The position numbers and the translations under genes were made by a program. A model generated the notes under the pieces. The model made no database searches, was not told the DNA's origin, and saw only the letters and a list, made by a program, of their open reading frames with translations. Of a stretch of DNA of 64,000 nt, positions 55,701 through 64,000 are shown piece by piece. Origin of the DNA: Lepisosteus oculatus. Lineage: Eukaryota; Chordata; Actinopteri; Semionotiformes; Lepisosteidae. The stretch spans positions 1,971,605 through 2,035,604 of the forward strand of contig NC_090716.1 of the NCBI RefSeq assembly GCF_040954835.1. The letters run 5' to 3'. Numbering within the stretch: the stretch's first letter is position 1; every line of letters begins with the position of its first letter.

Positions 55701-58700
55701 ATGGGGATCCCCTCCACCCCCACCAGTGTGCAGCCCCACCTGGATGATGCTCCAGTCCTCTCACACACACCAGCTCTCAGTGGGGAGGAGAGCAGAGTGA
55801 TGAAGCCAGTTCAGAGATGGGGGTTATTAGGAGGCCATGACTGGTAAAGGCCAGGAGGAAATTTGGCCAGGACACCGGGGTAACACCCCTACTCTTCTAG
55901 AGAGACACCCTGGGATTTTTAATGACCACAGAGAGTCAGGACCTCGGTTTTACGTCTCATCCGAAGGACGGCGCCTGTTTACAGTATAGTGTCCCCATCA
56001 CTATACTGGGGCATTAGGACCCACATGAGTCGCAGGGTGAACGCCCCCTGCTGGCCCCACTAACACCTCTTCCAGCAGCAACCTTAGTTTTTCCATGTAG
56101 CTGGAACTGAAGCACCGTCTTGGGTAAACAAGCCGAACAGCAGGGGGGCTAAGCACACAGCCCCGATGGGGAGCCCATATTGACGGCCCGTGTGGAAGAA
56201 AGCTTCCCCTCGGCCCCGGGCCAGCCAGGACCTTCCTCAAGGATGTGTCGAGGAAGGCGAACCACGCCGCGCGGGGACTGGAGCCAGCTCGCGCTCGGAG
56301 CCCGTCGCAGCCGCGTAAAGGGGCAGCAGAGCCCGGCGGGCGGGGGGCGCCGTTTGCGGGGCCTGACGCCGACGCTTGCGCGGGAAGGCGAGAGGGGGAG
56401 CAGCAGGAGGGTTCCTCTGGGAAAAACTGCAGCGAGATGTTGTCGAGTGGGCCTCCCTCCCTCCGTCCCCCTGGCTGGCCCTCGTGCTTGGCAGTCCGTT
56501 CTTGAAACGTTTCCCCTAGGGGGGGGTTAGTTCCTGCTTCCTGTGTGTGTGTGTGTTCAGGGCCTGCAGTGGTTCTTCCTGCAGTCCTCAGCCAGCCCTG
56601 TGACCCTCAGGAGAGGGGCGGGCTGTCGGAGAGCTCTCGGCTTACCTGATCTCGCCATGTCTTCACCCCAGGAATCCTGGGAAATCTCCTGTCAGGCTCG
56701 TGAGTTGGCCCAGGAGCGAAAAGGCCAAACCAAGAGCACCTTTTATGCGCCAGTGGATGTGATTGAGCTGCTTCGCCCTGCCTTTGCAAAGTTTTCATTC
56801 TGATTTTTTCTTTGTCTTTACAAGACGAGACAAAGCAGCTGTTTGAGGCAGAGTGGAGCAGCTGTGTGATGAAGAAAAGCTGTTCGCACTCTTGCGAGCT
56901 CAGAATTCAGCTTATTTGTCAGAGGCTCATTTGCATGAAAGCTCCGATACCAAGGCGTTGAGGAAAACGCCAACAACGTACACGCAGAACAACCGCAGCA
57001 AAAACAACAAAGTTAAAAGACACAAAACCACAGCGTGAGTCAGTGGTGGGGGTAGAGTTCAATAGCCTGACAGCTTGTGGGAAAACGCTGTCTCTGAACC
57101 TGGAGGCGTGTGCCTTTTCTGCTCCTGAGACGGGGAGCTGTACGCCAGTGATGGCCAGGGCTGACCTGATCACCCCCTTCTGGTCAGACAGCGAGCTGGT
57201 GCCGAACCACACCACACCGAGCACACTCTCAATAGTAAGAAGACGAGAGAGTTGGAAGATAGACCACGTTGTTTCCAGCTGTCTGGGGAAGTACAGTGAA
57301 GGTACACAGCTCCCTTTGTGTAGCTGCAGTTGCATGCTGGGACCCCGTGAAATCATTAGTAAAGCAGGTGCTTGGTCTCCACAGCCACCCCAGTGACGTG
57401 AACATGGGCGTGTCTCAGAGGTGACAAAACGGGACTTTGCTGACAGTGAGGGAGAGATGATTGTCAGTGCTCCACTCCACCCAGTTCCTGACCTCATCCC
57501 TGTAGGCTGTCTCCTTAATCCCAGTGATTCGGCCAGTGGTGGTAGTGTCATCTGCATATCTGTGGATGGAGTTGGAGCTGTGTCTGGCCACACACTCGTG
57601 GGTGAACAAGACGGCAGGGGGCCGAGCACACAGCCCTGAGGGACGCCTATATTGACGTAGCAGAAAGCCATCAACCCTCGCAGTCTGCCAGTCAGGAAGT
57701 GCAGAATCCAGCTGCAGAGACATGTGCTGATGCTCAAATCATTGAGCTTGCTGACTAGTCTGGGTGGAACTAGGGGTGGCCCTGTGACTCAGGATCTGCT
57801 CCTGTGGCTGGAAGGTTGCCGGTTCAAATCCTGCAGCCGGCAGAGGAATCCTACTCCGTTGGGCCCCTGAGCAAGGCCCTGAACCCCAGCTGCTCCAGAT
57901 GCACCATATTAATGGCTGACCCTGCGCTCTGACCCCCAGCTTCTCTCCCTGTCTGTGTGTCTCATGGAGAGCAAGCTGGGGTATGTGAGGAGACAAATTC
58001 CTAATGCAAGAAATTGTATTGGGCTAATAAAGTGATGTTGTTGAACTGTAGTGTTAGTGGCAGAGCTGTAATTAATGAATATTAGTCCTAAGATTTGTGT
58101 CTTTATCATCCCAAGAAGCCGGGGCAGTGTAAAGAGCCAGGGAAATAATGTCAGTGGATGCTGGTATTCAAACTGCAGGGGTCTCAGCACTCAGGTACCA
58201 TAGTGCTAATACGCCTCATGACCAGCCATTCAAAACATTTCATTTCAGTAGATGTGAGCGCTGCTGGTCTCATTAAAACAGGCCAGAGTGTTTTTCTTCG
58301 GCACTGATATAGTGGTGGTTTCCTTAAGAGTCTCTCAAGCACCATTTCGATGTCCTAAAACCTGGTTGGATTATGAGAGTCAGGAGAGCTCAGCTTTCCT
58401 CCTTTTTAAATGCCAGCAGGCATATCGCCCTGCAGCTCCCAGCTGGCAGCCCCACTGGAGCTCAGCAGGTGTGAGCCTGGCCAGTACCTGGATGGGAGAC
58501 TCCTGGGAAAGCTAAGGTTGCTGCTGGAAGAGTTGTTAGTGGGGCCAGTAGGGGGCGCTCACCCTGCGGTCTGTCTGGGTCCTGATGCCCCAGTATAGTG
58601 ACGGGGACACTATACTGTAAACAGGTGCCGTCTTTCGGATGAGATGTAAAACCGAGGTCCTGACTCTTTGTGGTCATTAACAATCCCAGGGTGTCTCTCG

Positions 58701-61700
58701 AGAAGAGTAGGGGTGTTACCCCAGTGCCCTGGACAAATTTCCCCCTGGCCTTTACCAGTCATGGCCTCCTAATAACCCCCATCTCTGAACTGGCTTCATC
58801 ACTCTGCTCTCCTCCCCACTGAGAGCTGGTGTGTGTGAGAGGACTGGAGCATCATCCAGGTGGGGCTGCACACTGGTGGGGGTGGAGGGGATCCCCATGA
58901 CCTGTAAAGAGCTCTGAGTGGAGGGGCCAGAAAAGCGCAATATAAGTGTAAGCAATTATTAAAGATTCAATTCAGGGAAGCATCAATTTCACAGCCTTTC
59001 TATGAGCTAATGAAGTCCTAGGGGGAGGTTTATAAGGTGGGCTGCTCTTGTCCATCCTGCACAGAGCAGCAGAAAGCTCTTTGGACTTCTCTTCCTCGTG
59101 TCTGTGGCTGGATTCCTCTGCAGGCCCTCTCGCCCTGCTCGTCTTGGTGCAAGACGCCATCCCGCCATTGGAAGGGCATGAGCCACCCAAGGTGGATGCT
59201 GGGATGCCCCCCACCCCCCTCTGTGCGCAGTTAGCTATAGCTGGGCCTCGCTGGGCCAGCAGCCACCTGGCTTGTCTCCCTCAGAGCCCCTCGGCAGGAG
59301 AGCTGCTCTGCTCCCTGCGCCCTCTGGGGTACACTCCCCCCCGAGAGGTGACCTCCTACACATCGAAGCTCTCCGCACTGTCATTTCCCCCCGAGCAAAA
59401 CACCCGTTTCCACTTCTCGGTTCCTGCGGCATTTCCTCTGCCCGTTTTTGGGGCTGTTGATGAGCTGTGCAGGAGCTAGGAGCAGAGCTGGTGACTGAGC
59501 CCTGGACACTGAACAAGCAGCCGGAGCCAGGGGCAGACTAAACGCCGTTCGCCACTTGATTCACACGCACACAGCAGCGTGTTCAGCCATCCGTCTGTCC
59601 ATCTGCATCCGGCGGGATAAAACTGCCTGAGCGCAGGCTGGCTGTGCAGACAGGCGATGATGTGTGGGGGATTACCTGATGATGGGAAATAGACAACTGT
59701 GATGGGGCATGCCAAGAGCCTGAAATGTTAAGGCAGTTCCTGCAGTGCGGATGTGGAGTCCGTTTCGGGTTTTTCCTCTTTGCGGAGATGCCCGGGAGCC
59801 AGGGCCAGCTGCTCTGAAGCTTGGTGCTCTGCGGCCTGACTGCATTAGCAGGAGCAGACACGGACAGATCTGGAGCTGAAACGACATCAGAGGCACCTCT
59901 ACCCTTCATCGGTTTGGATCCACGACAGTCCGTGTTCAAGCAGCCCCCCCAATGGCAGAAAGGGATGTTCTGTGCCGTTGCTAGGCGCTCTTGTGGTATC
60001 TCGGCAACATCCTCCTGGGCCGTGGAGCACGTGGGGCCGTTGCCGTGGAGACTCCAGGGCGAGAGAAGCACTCCTGTTTCTGCTCCCGAGAAAGAGACGG
60101 GGGCAAGGGGGGCACGTCTGGCCGTCCTGCGGCAGGGCCCAGGACCGAGGGTGTCTGCCGTGGTGGTGGGGTGTAAAAACTGTGCGCGTTTCGTCTGCTT
60201 GACCTGCGAGACGCTGTGGGACAGAGCGGCCCTGGAGAAGTCACGTGGGTGCAGCAGAGGGGGGGAGCCGATCAGAAAGCCAGTCCCGGACACGTATCCC
60301 AGCCTGCCCTTTCTAACGGCCGCTCCTGATCCATTTCTCTGCTGCTCGGGCGTTGTTGTTTTTTGTGGAATAGCGCGAGATCGCGGAGGTACAAGAGGGA
60401 GCTATTTCGGGAGTGACAGACGGATAAGGGCTGGTATCGAAGCGAGTGGGACAGGGCTAGGAAGTGAGATTCCCGATTCCCTCCTCTTGTTTTTTCCCGG
60501 GATACGGGCGCCTCGTGGGTTAGGGGTTGGGGATTAGGGGCGATGGGAAAAGCCGGTCCCAGTCCGGATTTGGGGCTTTGTAAATAGACGTGGCCGGTGG
60601 TCCCGGGGGAGTTCTGGGGGGTACTGACGGGGGTACGCAGTGACTGCGATGGCCGGAAGCGGAATTCGCACCCGGGACCGCTCCCCTCGCCCGACCCCAG
60701 GGTCTGGCAGGGGGGTGTCCGGGGTGCGCCAACCGAAGGCACCAGTGCCCCTGGCGCGGGCTCTTCCAGCTGTCCGGATCACTTCCCGAGCTGCCACAGA
60801 AAGGGTTGGGAATGCCGAGGGGACGTCCCGGCGCCGGGGGCAGTGGTGAGGCAGCCGATGGCCGTTATTGCTACCAAGCGTCTTGTTTGGAGCGGGGTGT
60901 GCCTCTCCGGGGGTGGGGGGCCCAGCTTTCCAGCCGCAGCAGGCAGGTGTACCCCCCACGCACCCCACTTTCCTGGGTTGTGAGTTCTGCGGCCCTGTTT
61001 GAGCCGTGATCTGGTCAGAGGTTCGCCAGCAAGGCCCTTGTAAGGAGGTTTGCTGGGGTTTTTGACTAGTTTTTTTTCCCTGTGTGTGTGTGAGAGTGTG
61101 TATGTGTGTGGGCACGCAGCACAGAGATCCCCCGCCCCGGGCTTCCTCCCAGCGGCCGGCCGCAGGAGAGAGAGAGCCCAGCTCACGCGGGTCTGACTCA
61201 GGCCGGGGTGCTGGAAATAGCATCGGAGGGCTCAGCCCCTCGGGGGGGCTCTGTTTTCCCATCGCCATAGCGACGCCCCCGACTCGGGAGGAGGGGCTCG
61301 GAGTGTATATCGGAGCTTGAATTAAAAAAAACCAAACAGTATGCAGTTAAAGGTTGCTTCCTGGCCAGCGGGGCTCCCCTGAGGATGAGGGGTCAGAGGT
61401 CAGCAGTGCAGGGGTTCCGGTCAGGCTGGAGACGAGAGAGGGCTGGGTGGGTGGATAGGAAAGCACTAAGGAATTTCCTGTGTCTCTCTGCTGCCCCGCT
61501 CACTGTCTTCTGATGCGCCTGTGGAGAAATTCCCCCCCCAGTTCTGAAACGCAGACGCCCTCTCCCGGACCTCCGGTGGTTCATGGTGCCGGAAATTTGA
61601 CTCCAGGACGGACAGCCCGGTTCTCCATCGTGGTCGTTCTCTGGGCCCCGAACCGCTGCAGCTCAACAGCCTCCGACAGGCAGTTCAGAGGTCTCCAGTT

Positions 61701-63565
61701 TGACGACAGGCCTGGGCCGGCCCGGTCAGCGTTGCTTTTAAAACATCTGTCTCTGCCTCTCTCCTCCTTGAAAGCTTCCTCTCCCTGACCCCCCCCCCCT
61801 GCCAGAGACCGTTACCAGGCTCCCGGTTTCCATGGGAACCCCAGAGGGCCACTCAGACAAACAGCGAGATGTAAACAAGGCCCGTTGCAGCCATCACAGG
61901 AGCTCGTCGGACACCTAAAATGGCTGCAAGTCGTCTGCTTGGGGACCCTGGGCTCTGCCGGCGTTTCAGCCGCAGAGAGACGGCCCAGTCTGTCTCCGCT
62001 TGAACCAGGAGCCGCGAAAGTAAACAGCCCCCACGGCCCAGTACGATCAGATTAGTCTGTAAAGCTGAAAATAAAAAAGACTGGCGAGGAAGCTCTTAAG
62101 GAAATATCCTCACTTTCTGGAATACTTGGGCCACACTGCCCCCTAGTGTCCTTGCAGGAATATGCTTGTTCTCTAACTCCAGCTGCCTTTGTGCGGACAT
62201 GTGAAGACATACCTGTGTCTGGTCAATACTGGGATAACCCGATCCTCATATATAAAAAAACTGGGTCCCGGTCGGGTTTCAGAACAGTGACAACAACTCG
62301 GCAGCCCCGAGATTTGAACCTGCAGCCCCAGTGCTGGGAACATGAGCCTCGGAGGGGTGCAGAGCAGGGCTCTCAGTCCTGCTGCTAGTGTCTTCCTCAC
62401 TGCCCTTAATGGCTTAACTGAAGCCTTCGTTGGAAAAGGTGTGCGATCGGAGGTTTTTTTTCTACAGTTGTGATTTTACTTAGGAAATGCAATCGTTCAG
62501 AGGCGACCTCCAAAACTTTTATGAACTGAGAACAGTTCAACAGTCCAAATACATCCTATTATTACTGTCTGTTAAGGTTTCAGTTGGAAAAATTCAGAGC
62601 TTGGCCTTTTATTATTATTAAGAGGTGTTAGTGGGGCCAGCAGGGGGTGCTCAGCCTGCGGTCTGTGTGGGTCCTTATGCCCCAGTATAGTGACGGGGAC
62701 ACTATACTGTAAACGGGCACTGTCCTTCGGATGAGACATAAAACCGAGGTTCTGACTCTCTGTGGTCATTAAAAACCCCAGGGTGTTTCTCGGAAAGAGT
62801 AGGGGTGTAACCCCAGTGTCCTGGCCAAATTTCCCCCTGGCCTTTACCAGTCATGGCCTCCTAATAACCCCCCTCTCTGAACTGGCTTCATCACTCTGCT
62901 CTCCTCCCCACTGAGAGCTGGTGTGTGTGAGAGGACTGGAGCATCATCCAGGTGGGGCTGCACACTGGTGGGGGTGGAGGGGATCCCCATGACCTGTAAA
63001 GAGCTCTGAGTGGAGTGTCCAGAAAAGCGCTATGTGTGTAAGCAATTATTAATATTACTATTATTATTATTGTCTCACTTGGGTGCATCACAGCTTCTCT
63101 CCAGAAGAGGGCGCTCTTACCTAAGCCGCCTGACTGACTTTTTTTTTGCAAAAGCATTTACAGTCGATTTCTTCCCGGCTGGGGTCGGTGATATTAACCG
63201 CCTTCCTCTTCCTCGCAGGAGTGTACATCCTCATCGCGGTGGGGGCCGTCATGATGTTTGTGGGATTCCTGGGCTGCTACGGTGCCATACAGGAGTCCCA
63301 GTGCCTTCTGGGTACGGTAAGTGGATCTGGCTCTTGTGGCAGCTCGATGCCCCCCTCGCACCCCACATCTCTGGATCATGCTGGTGTGGTACATGCAGAA
63401 GTGACCCAGATCCTTACAGCCAGTGGAAAAGGAGAAGCCCGACGCCGTCCAATCTGTAAAACTGTCTCCGTTTTCTCTCTCTCCTCTCAGTTCTTCGCAT
63501 GCCTGGTCATCCTGTTCGCCTGCGAGGTGGCCGCTGGGATCTGGGGATTTATTAACAAGGACCAG
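35404..63565 (+). CDS. CD81: CD81 (tetraspanin-28), exons 1-4, 3' part outside window
   Basis: Exons 35404-35469, 45286-45400, 63219-63316 and 63491-63565 join in frame with AG/GT borders and encode the first 118 residues. CD81 is a four-pass plasma-membrane protein that organises tetraspanin microdomains, including the CD19 complex in B cells of mammals. MGVEGCTKCIKYVLFFFNFI is TM1 with the palmitoylated-type C6 and C9. LAGGVILGVALWLRHD is the end of TM1, followed by the small loop. VYILIAVGAVMMFVGFLGCY is TM2, GAIQESQCLLGT the inner loop, and FFACLVILFACEVAAGIWGF is TM3. Identity to human CD81 as I recall it is very high, and the loop lengths are equal. Introns are about 9.8, 17.8 and 0.17 kb. 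The CCG loop, TM4 and the stop codon lie beyond the right edge. Confidence 0.95.
37020..37270 (-). repeat. 5S-SINE, internal part
   Basis: Minus-strand copy from ACACCAGTGTGTAGCCCCCC to GTTTTACGTCTCATCCGAAG. Both the tail and the 5S-like head are missing. It abuts a C run on the left. Confidence 0.8.
38836..38990 (-). repeat. Dispersed repeat end (GCGCCTTTCACAGCAAGGTT)
   Basis: On the minus strand this reads CTTGCACTGTTAAGGGCCTT and AGCAACCTTGCTGTGAAAGG. It is the same 3' end that lies in plus orientation at 41110-41175, next to the right arm of the 131-bp inverted repeat. Confidence 0.6.
39437..39567 (+). repeat. 131-bp inverted repeat, left arm
   Basis: It matches the reverse complement of 40960-41090 at 129 of 131 positions (CACTTTTTTTCCCCCTGCTG at the left end, CTGTGAGGCCTGAAGAC at the right). 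Confidence 0.9.
40745..40858 (-). repeat. 5S-SINE, 3' tail only
   Basis: An AATAATAATAATAA tail is followed by CACTTATATAGTGCTTTTCT and GGACACTCCACTCAGAGCTC. The match is lost after CCCAGTGTGCGG. It is strongly 5'-truncated. Confidence 0.8.
40960..41090 (-). repeat. 131-bp inverted repeat, right arm
   Basis: Reverse-complement partner of 39437-39567. It is followed by the repeat 3' end at 41110-41175, in opposite orientation to the one beside the left arm. Confidence 0.9.
41110..41175 (+). repeat. Dispersed repeat 3' end (GCACTATATAAAGAC)
   Basis: GGTCGCTTGCACTGTTAAGC and GCAACCTTGTTGTGAAAGGC end in ACTATATAAAGAC. Inverted relative to the copy at 38836-38990. Confidence 0.6.
42406..42420. 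promoter_or_regulatory. Perfect palindromic RFX X-box-like motif
   Basis: GGTTGCTAAGCAACC is a perfect 7+1+7 inverted repeat and fits the RFX X-box (GTTGCY...RGCAAC). It lies in CD81 intron 1, 2.9 kb before exon 2. Function is inferred. Confidence 0.4.
43374..43700 (-). mobile_element. LINE 3' end, second copy (reverse)
   Basis: Reverse-strand relative of 11968-12320. On the minus strand it runs from GTTCAAGGGAACGTTTCTGC through TGTACTTTTTGGACACTCAA to the ATAAAGTCTTATCGATC end. It is 5'-truncated. Confidence 0.65.
44519..44566. repeat. GT / GTGC microsatellite
   Basis: A short GTGTGTGTGT run passes into eight or so CGTG units. Confidence 0.9.
45286..45400 (+). CDS. CD81: CD81 coding exon 2
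   Basis: This exon of 115 bp begins after CTCTCTCCGCAG and encodes LAGGVILGVALWLRHDNDT, KSLLDLKLEGDEAPNTFYI and one extra base. The donor is GTAAGG. The small loop contains an N-glycosylation sequon (N39-D-T41). Confidence 0.95.
45451..45922. mobile_element. MITE-like element, copy 3, 50 bp after CD81 exon 2
   Basis: It is colinear with 30134-30735 from GGCGGCCCTTCCTGCTCACT to the right end GTTGTGGTTCCTCTTCAA. The left 150 bp are missing. Confidence 0.6.
45988..46410. mobile_element. Candidate MITE with CCCTTATCTCG inverted ends
   Basis: The left end reads ACTAATCCCTTATCTCG. The right end, read inward on the other strand, is CCGCCCCCTTATCTCGG. The 423-bp interior has no ORF of note. Short CGAGATAAGG copies also occur just inside both ends. 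Confidence 0.4.
47887..48268 (+). repeat. tRNA-derived SINE between 58-bp direct repeats
   Basis: A plus-strand tRNA-SINE (about 47948-48195, with AGCTTGCCAGTTCAAATCCC as B box region) sits between direct repeats 47887-47944 and 48211-48268. The repeats are identical at 55 of 58 positions (both begin GCTGCACAGGAA and end CACCAGCCT). Confidence 0.8.
49400..49735 (+). repeat. 5S-SINE, 3' part
   Basis: Plus-strand copy from GTGGTCATTAAAACTCTCAG to the end GCTATATAAATGTAAGGAGT and a TTA run. It has no 5S-like head. Confidence 0.85.
49688..49764. repeat. TTA/TCA trinucleotide microsatellite
   Basis: A TTA run at the tail of the SINE passes into about eleven ATC units. Confidence 0.9.
50190..50378 (+). 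repeat. Unnamed dispersed repeat, copy 1
   Basis: CTCGCCCCCTACAGGACATG and CATTGCAGTTGGATTCTCAG are shared in the same order with 53895-54110. The class is unknown, and only these two copies occur here. Confidence 0.6.
51475..52020. repeat. Tandem duplication, ~250-bp unit x2
   Basis: Unit 1 (about 51475-51732) and unit 2 (about 51722-52010) share CAGGCAGCAACGCCACAAAA, AATCCGTGATGGGACAGGCA and GGACCTGCCCAGCTGGGGCT in the same order. Unit 2 carries extra GTGTGTGAGAGA repeats. Confidence 0.85.
52854..53068 (-). repeat. tRNA-derived SINE, reverse
   Basis: It starts on the plus strand with the tail GATAAGATCACTTTATTGGC and ends in the tRNA-like head near CTTCCAGCCACAGGCGCAG. Confidence 0.8.
53640..53828 (+). 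repeat. 5S-SINE, 5' part
   Basis: Plus-strand 5S-like head (GTACCTGGATGGGAGACTCC) and the start of the body through CCCAGTATAGCGACAGGGAC. The 3' half is missing. Confidence 0.75.
53895..54110 (+). repeat. Unnamed dispersed repeat, copy 2
   Basis: Colinear with 50190-50378; shares CTCGCCCCCTACAGGACA and CATTGCAGCTGGATTCTCAG. Confidence 0.6.
55163..55434 (-). repeat. tRNA-derived SINE, reverse, fused to a LINE piece
   Basis: The plus strand starts at the tail (GATAAGATCACTTTATTGGC) and ends in the head at GGGCCACCACTAGTTCCACC. It continues directly into a plus-oriented LINE piece (55435-55527). The same SINE/LINE joint occurs inverted at 57690-58038. Confidence 0.8.
55621..56096 (-). repeat. 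5S-SINE inserted in LINE
   Basis: Minus-strand copy from a TAATAATAATAATAATTGCT tail to CAGCAGCAACCTTAGTTTTT. The 5S-like head is missing its outermost part. It splits the L2-like LINE just after the YADD motif. Confidence 0.85.
56919..57767 (-). pseudogene. L2-like LINE reverse transcriptase, degraded
   Basis: The minus strand reads in order SWILHFLTGRL, VNIGVPQGCVLGP, (in another frame) HRYADDTTTTGRITGIKETA, IESVLGVVWFGTSSLSDQKG and SVFPQAVRLLNS, the hallmarks of a jockey/L2-clade reverse transcriptase C-terminal half. At least one frameshift separates the PQG and ADD motifs. The first part of the domain and the endonuclease are absent. It is an old insertion in CD81 intron 2, with no sign of activity. 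Confidence 0.75.
57768..58038 (+). repeat. tRNA-derived SINE, fused to LINE piece
   Basis: Plus-strand copy from GGGGTGGCCCTGTGACTCAG through GGTTGCCGGTTCAAATCCTG to TAATAAAGTGATGTTGTTG. It begins right at CTTGCTGACTAGTCTGGGTG of the LINE piece, the same joint as at 55434. Confidence 0.85.
58416..58974 (+). repeat. 5S-rRNA-derived SINE, full-length reference copy
   Basis: The first 100 bp mirror vertebrate 5S rRNA: CATATCGCCCTG, then GAGCTCAGCAG, GTACCTGGATGGGAGACTCC and TGGGAAAGCTAAGG, including the internal promoter region. A body of about 400 bp follows. It ends in GCGCAATATAAGTGTAAGCA with a short AATTATTA tail, which looks like a LINE-recognised 3' end. It is about 550 bp long. Confidence 0.88.
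62616..63074 (+). repeat. 5S-SINE lacking the head, just before CD81 exon 3
   Basis: Plus-strand copy from AGGTGTTAGTGGGGCCAGCA to the tail GCAATTATTAATATTACTAT. The 5S-like head is missing and TTATTATTATTA stands in its place. The copy ends about 145 bp before the exon 3 acceptor. Confidence 0.85.
63219..63316 (+). CDS. CD81: CD81 coding exon 3
   Basis: This exon of 98 bp begins after CTTCCTCGCAG and encodes GVYILIAVGAVMMFVGFLG then CYGAIQESQCLLGT. The donor is GTAAGT. Confidence 0.95.
63491..63565 (+). CDS. CD81: CD81 coding exon 4
   Basis: This exon of 75 bp begins after CTCCTCTCAG and encodes FFACLVILFACEVAAGIWG then FINKDQ, covering TM3 and the start of the large loop. The donor is GTAATC. 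It is the last CD81 exon in the window. Confidence 0.93.
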
Positions 63566-64000
63566 GTAATCCTGAAAATCCCGCTGACGTAGCCCTGTGG
63601 CTTCTCGGATCGCCCTTCCGCTTGGGCCCGGAAAACATTCCCCGCTGAGACAGCTGATCCCCGTCGGGCTGAATTTGGGGGAAAACTACCTGTGGCGTTG
63701 CTCAATGTGTTTCTTGCCCGTCTTGCCAAGTCTCAGTGTCGTAAAAGCCTCCGTCATCGTCTGTGTGGGCCTTCGGATTCTGGTGGAATTGTAACAACAG
63801 CCGAATCCGATTCCCGCTGAAACTGAACTCAATCCGACTTCGGCGAAGTCTGAAAAGATTGAGATTCCTCCTCTTTTAACTTATGACAGAGTGAAAGAAT
63901 GTTCTGTAAAAGACTTGAAAGAGCAATGGATGACGTGCTTTTGGGGGTGATGACTGCTTTGCTCCTCTGCCCGGGAGGTGCTGGTGTCTTCGATGGCTGC

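Larger units (their letters stand above)
54430..56200 (-). mobile_element. L2-like LINE, reverse, dead, interrupted by SINEs
   Basis: Reverse-transcriptase remnants on the minus strand are in order: YADDMALTTGR near 55590-55618, a stretch near 55000-55160 colinear with 57440-57540, and ESVL...ITVW near 54890. A further piece (VNMGSP) lies at 56100-56200. Two SINE blocks split the element. The frame is broken by many stops. It resembles fish L2/CR1-clade elements. Confidence 0.65.
45401..63218 (+). other. CD81: CD81 intron 2
   Basis: This 17.8-kb intron holds most of the retroelement insertions in the window (listed separately). The stretches 46.4-47.9, 48.5-49.4, 52.1-52.8, 59.0-61.8 and 61.9-62.6 kb contain no recognised gene or repeat. 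Open frames of up to 244 codons there lack any recognisable domain. Confidence 0.75.

Noticed and set aside
56919..57767. Active LINE reverse transcriptase
   Set aside because: The catalytic part is frameshifted, the N-terminal half and endonuclease are missing, and SINEs have inserted next to it.
58416..58530. A functional 5S rRNA gene
   Set aside because: The 5S-like part is diverged, continues into a SINE body and recurs at many dispersed sites, so it is a SINE head.
59048..61320. Possible extra exon or gene in CD81 intron 2
   Set aside because: Several frames of 140-244 codons exist, but none shows a known domain, consistent splice sites or codon use like the neighbouring genes.

Overview
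The window reads as nuclear DNA of a ray-finned fish. It has spliced vertebrate genes with GT-AG introns, CpG-rich promoters, many microsatellites and minisatellites, and several fish-type retroelement families. The linkage of TSPAN32 and CD81 and the style of the repeats suggest a non-teleost (holostean or chondrostean-like) fish, but this is inference and the species cannot be fixed from the sequence alone.

Three protein genes can be supported. (1) KCNC1 (Kv3.1 voltage-gated potassium channel) lies on the minus strand. Only coding exon 1 is present (9810-10379), holding the whole T1 tetramerisation domain. Its GC-rich 5' side extends to about 11.8 kb, and its first coding intron runs out of the left edge. 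(2) TSPAN32 (PHEMX-like tetraspanin) lies on the plus strand and is complete. It has eight coding exons between 16531 and 30916 that join in frame into a 245-residue protein. (3) CD81 (tetraspanin-28) lies on the plus strand. Exons 1-4 (35404-63565) encode the N-terminus through TM3 and the gene continues past the right edge. The two tetraspanins are tandem neighbours with identical lengths and phases for their first four coding exons (66, 115, 98 and 75 bp).

Layout: 1-9.8 kb is KCNC1 intron 1, with minisatellites, a GAT-rich cryptic repeat, a CA microsatellite and a tandemly duplicated 0.9-kb segment carrying a 5S-rRNA-derived SINE. 8-11.8 kb is very GC-rich and includes the KCNC1 5' region. 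11.9-16.4 kb is intergenic, with a LINE 3' end, a 28-bp minisatellite and a palindromic repeat. 16.5-30.9 kb is TSPAN32, with a 30-bp minisatellite (about 1.37 kb) in intron 4 and a 36-bp pyrimidine minisatellite at the start of intron 5. 31-35 kb is intergenic with SINEs and MITE-like elements. 35-64 kb is CD81, with an 18-kb intron 2 rich in nested SINE and LINE insertions.

Most of the long open frames in the window are artefacts of tandem repeats or of high GC. I found no prokaryote-type system, CRISPR array or clearly new protein machine. The most noteworthy items are the fish TSPAN32 gene and its exon-for-exon match with CD81, the 5S-derived SINE family, a SINE-LINE chimera present twice, a 131-bp inverted repeat at 98% identity, and palindromic repeats resembling Penelope-type elements with a possible hammerhead-ribozyme core.
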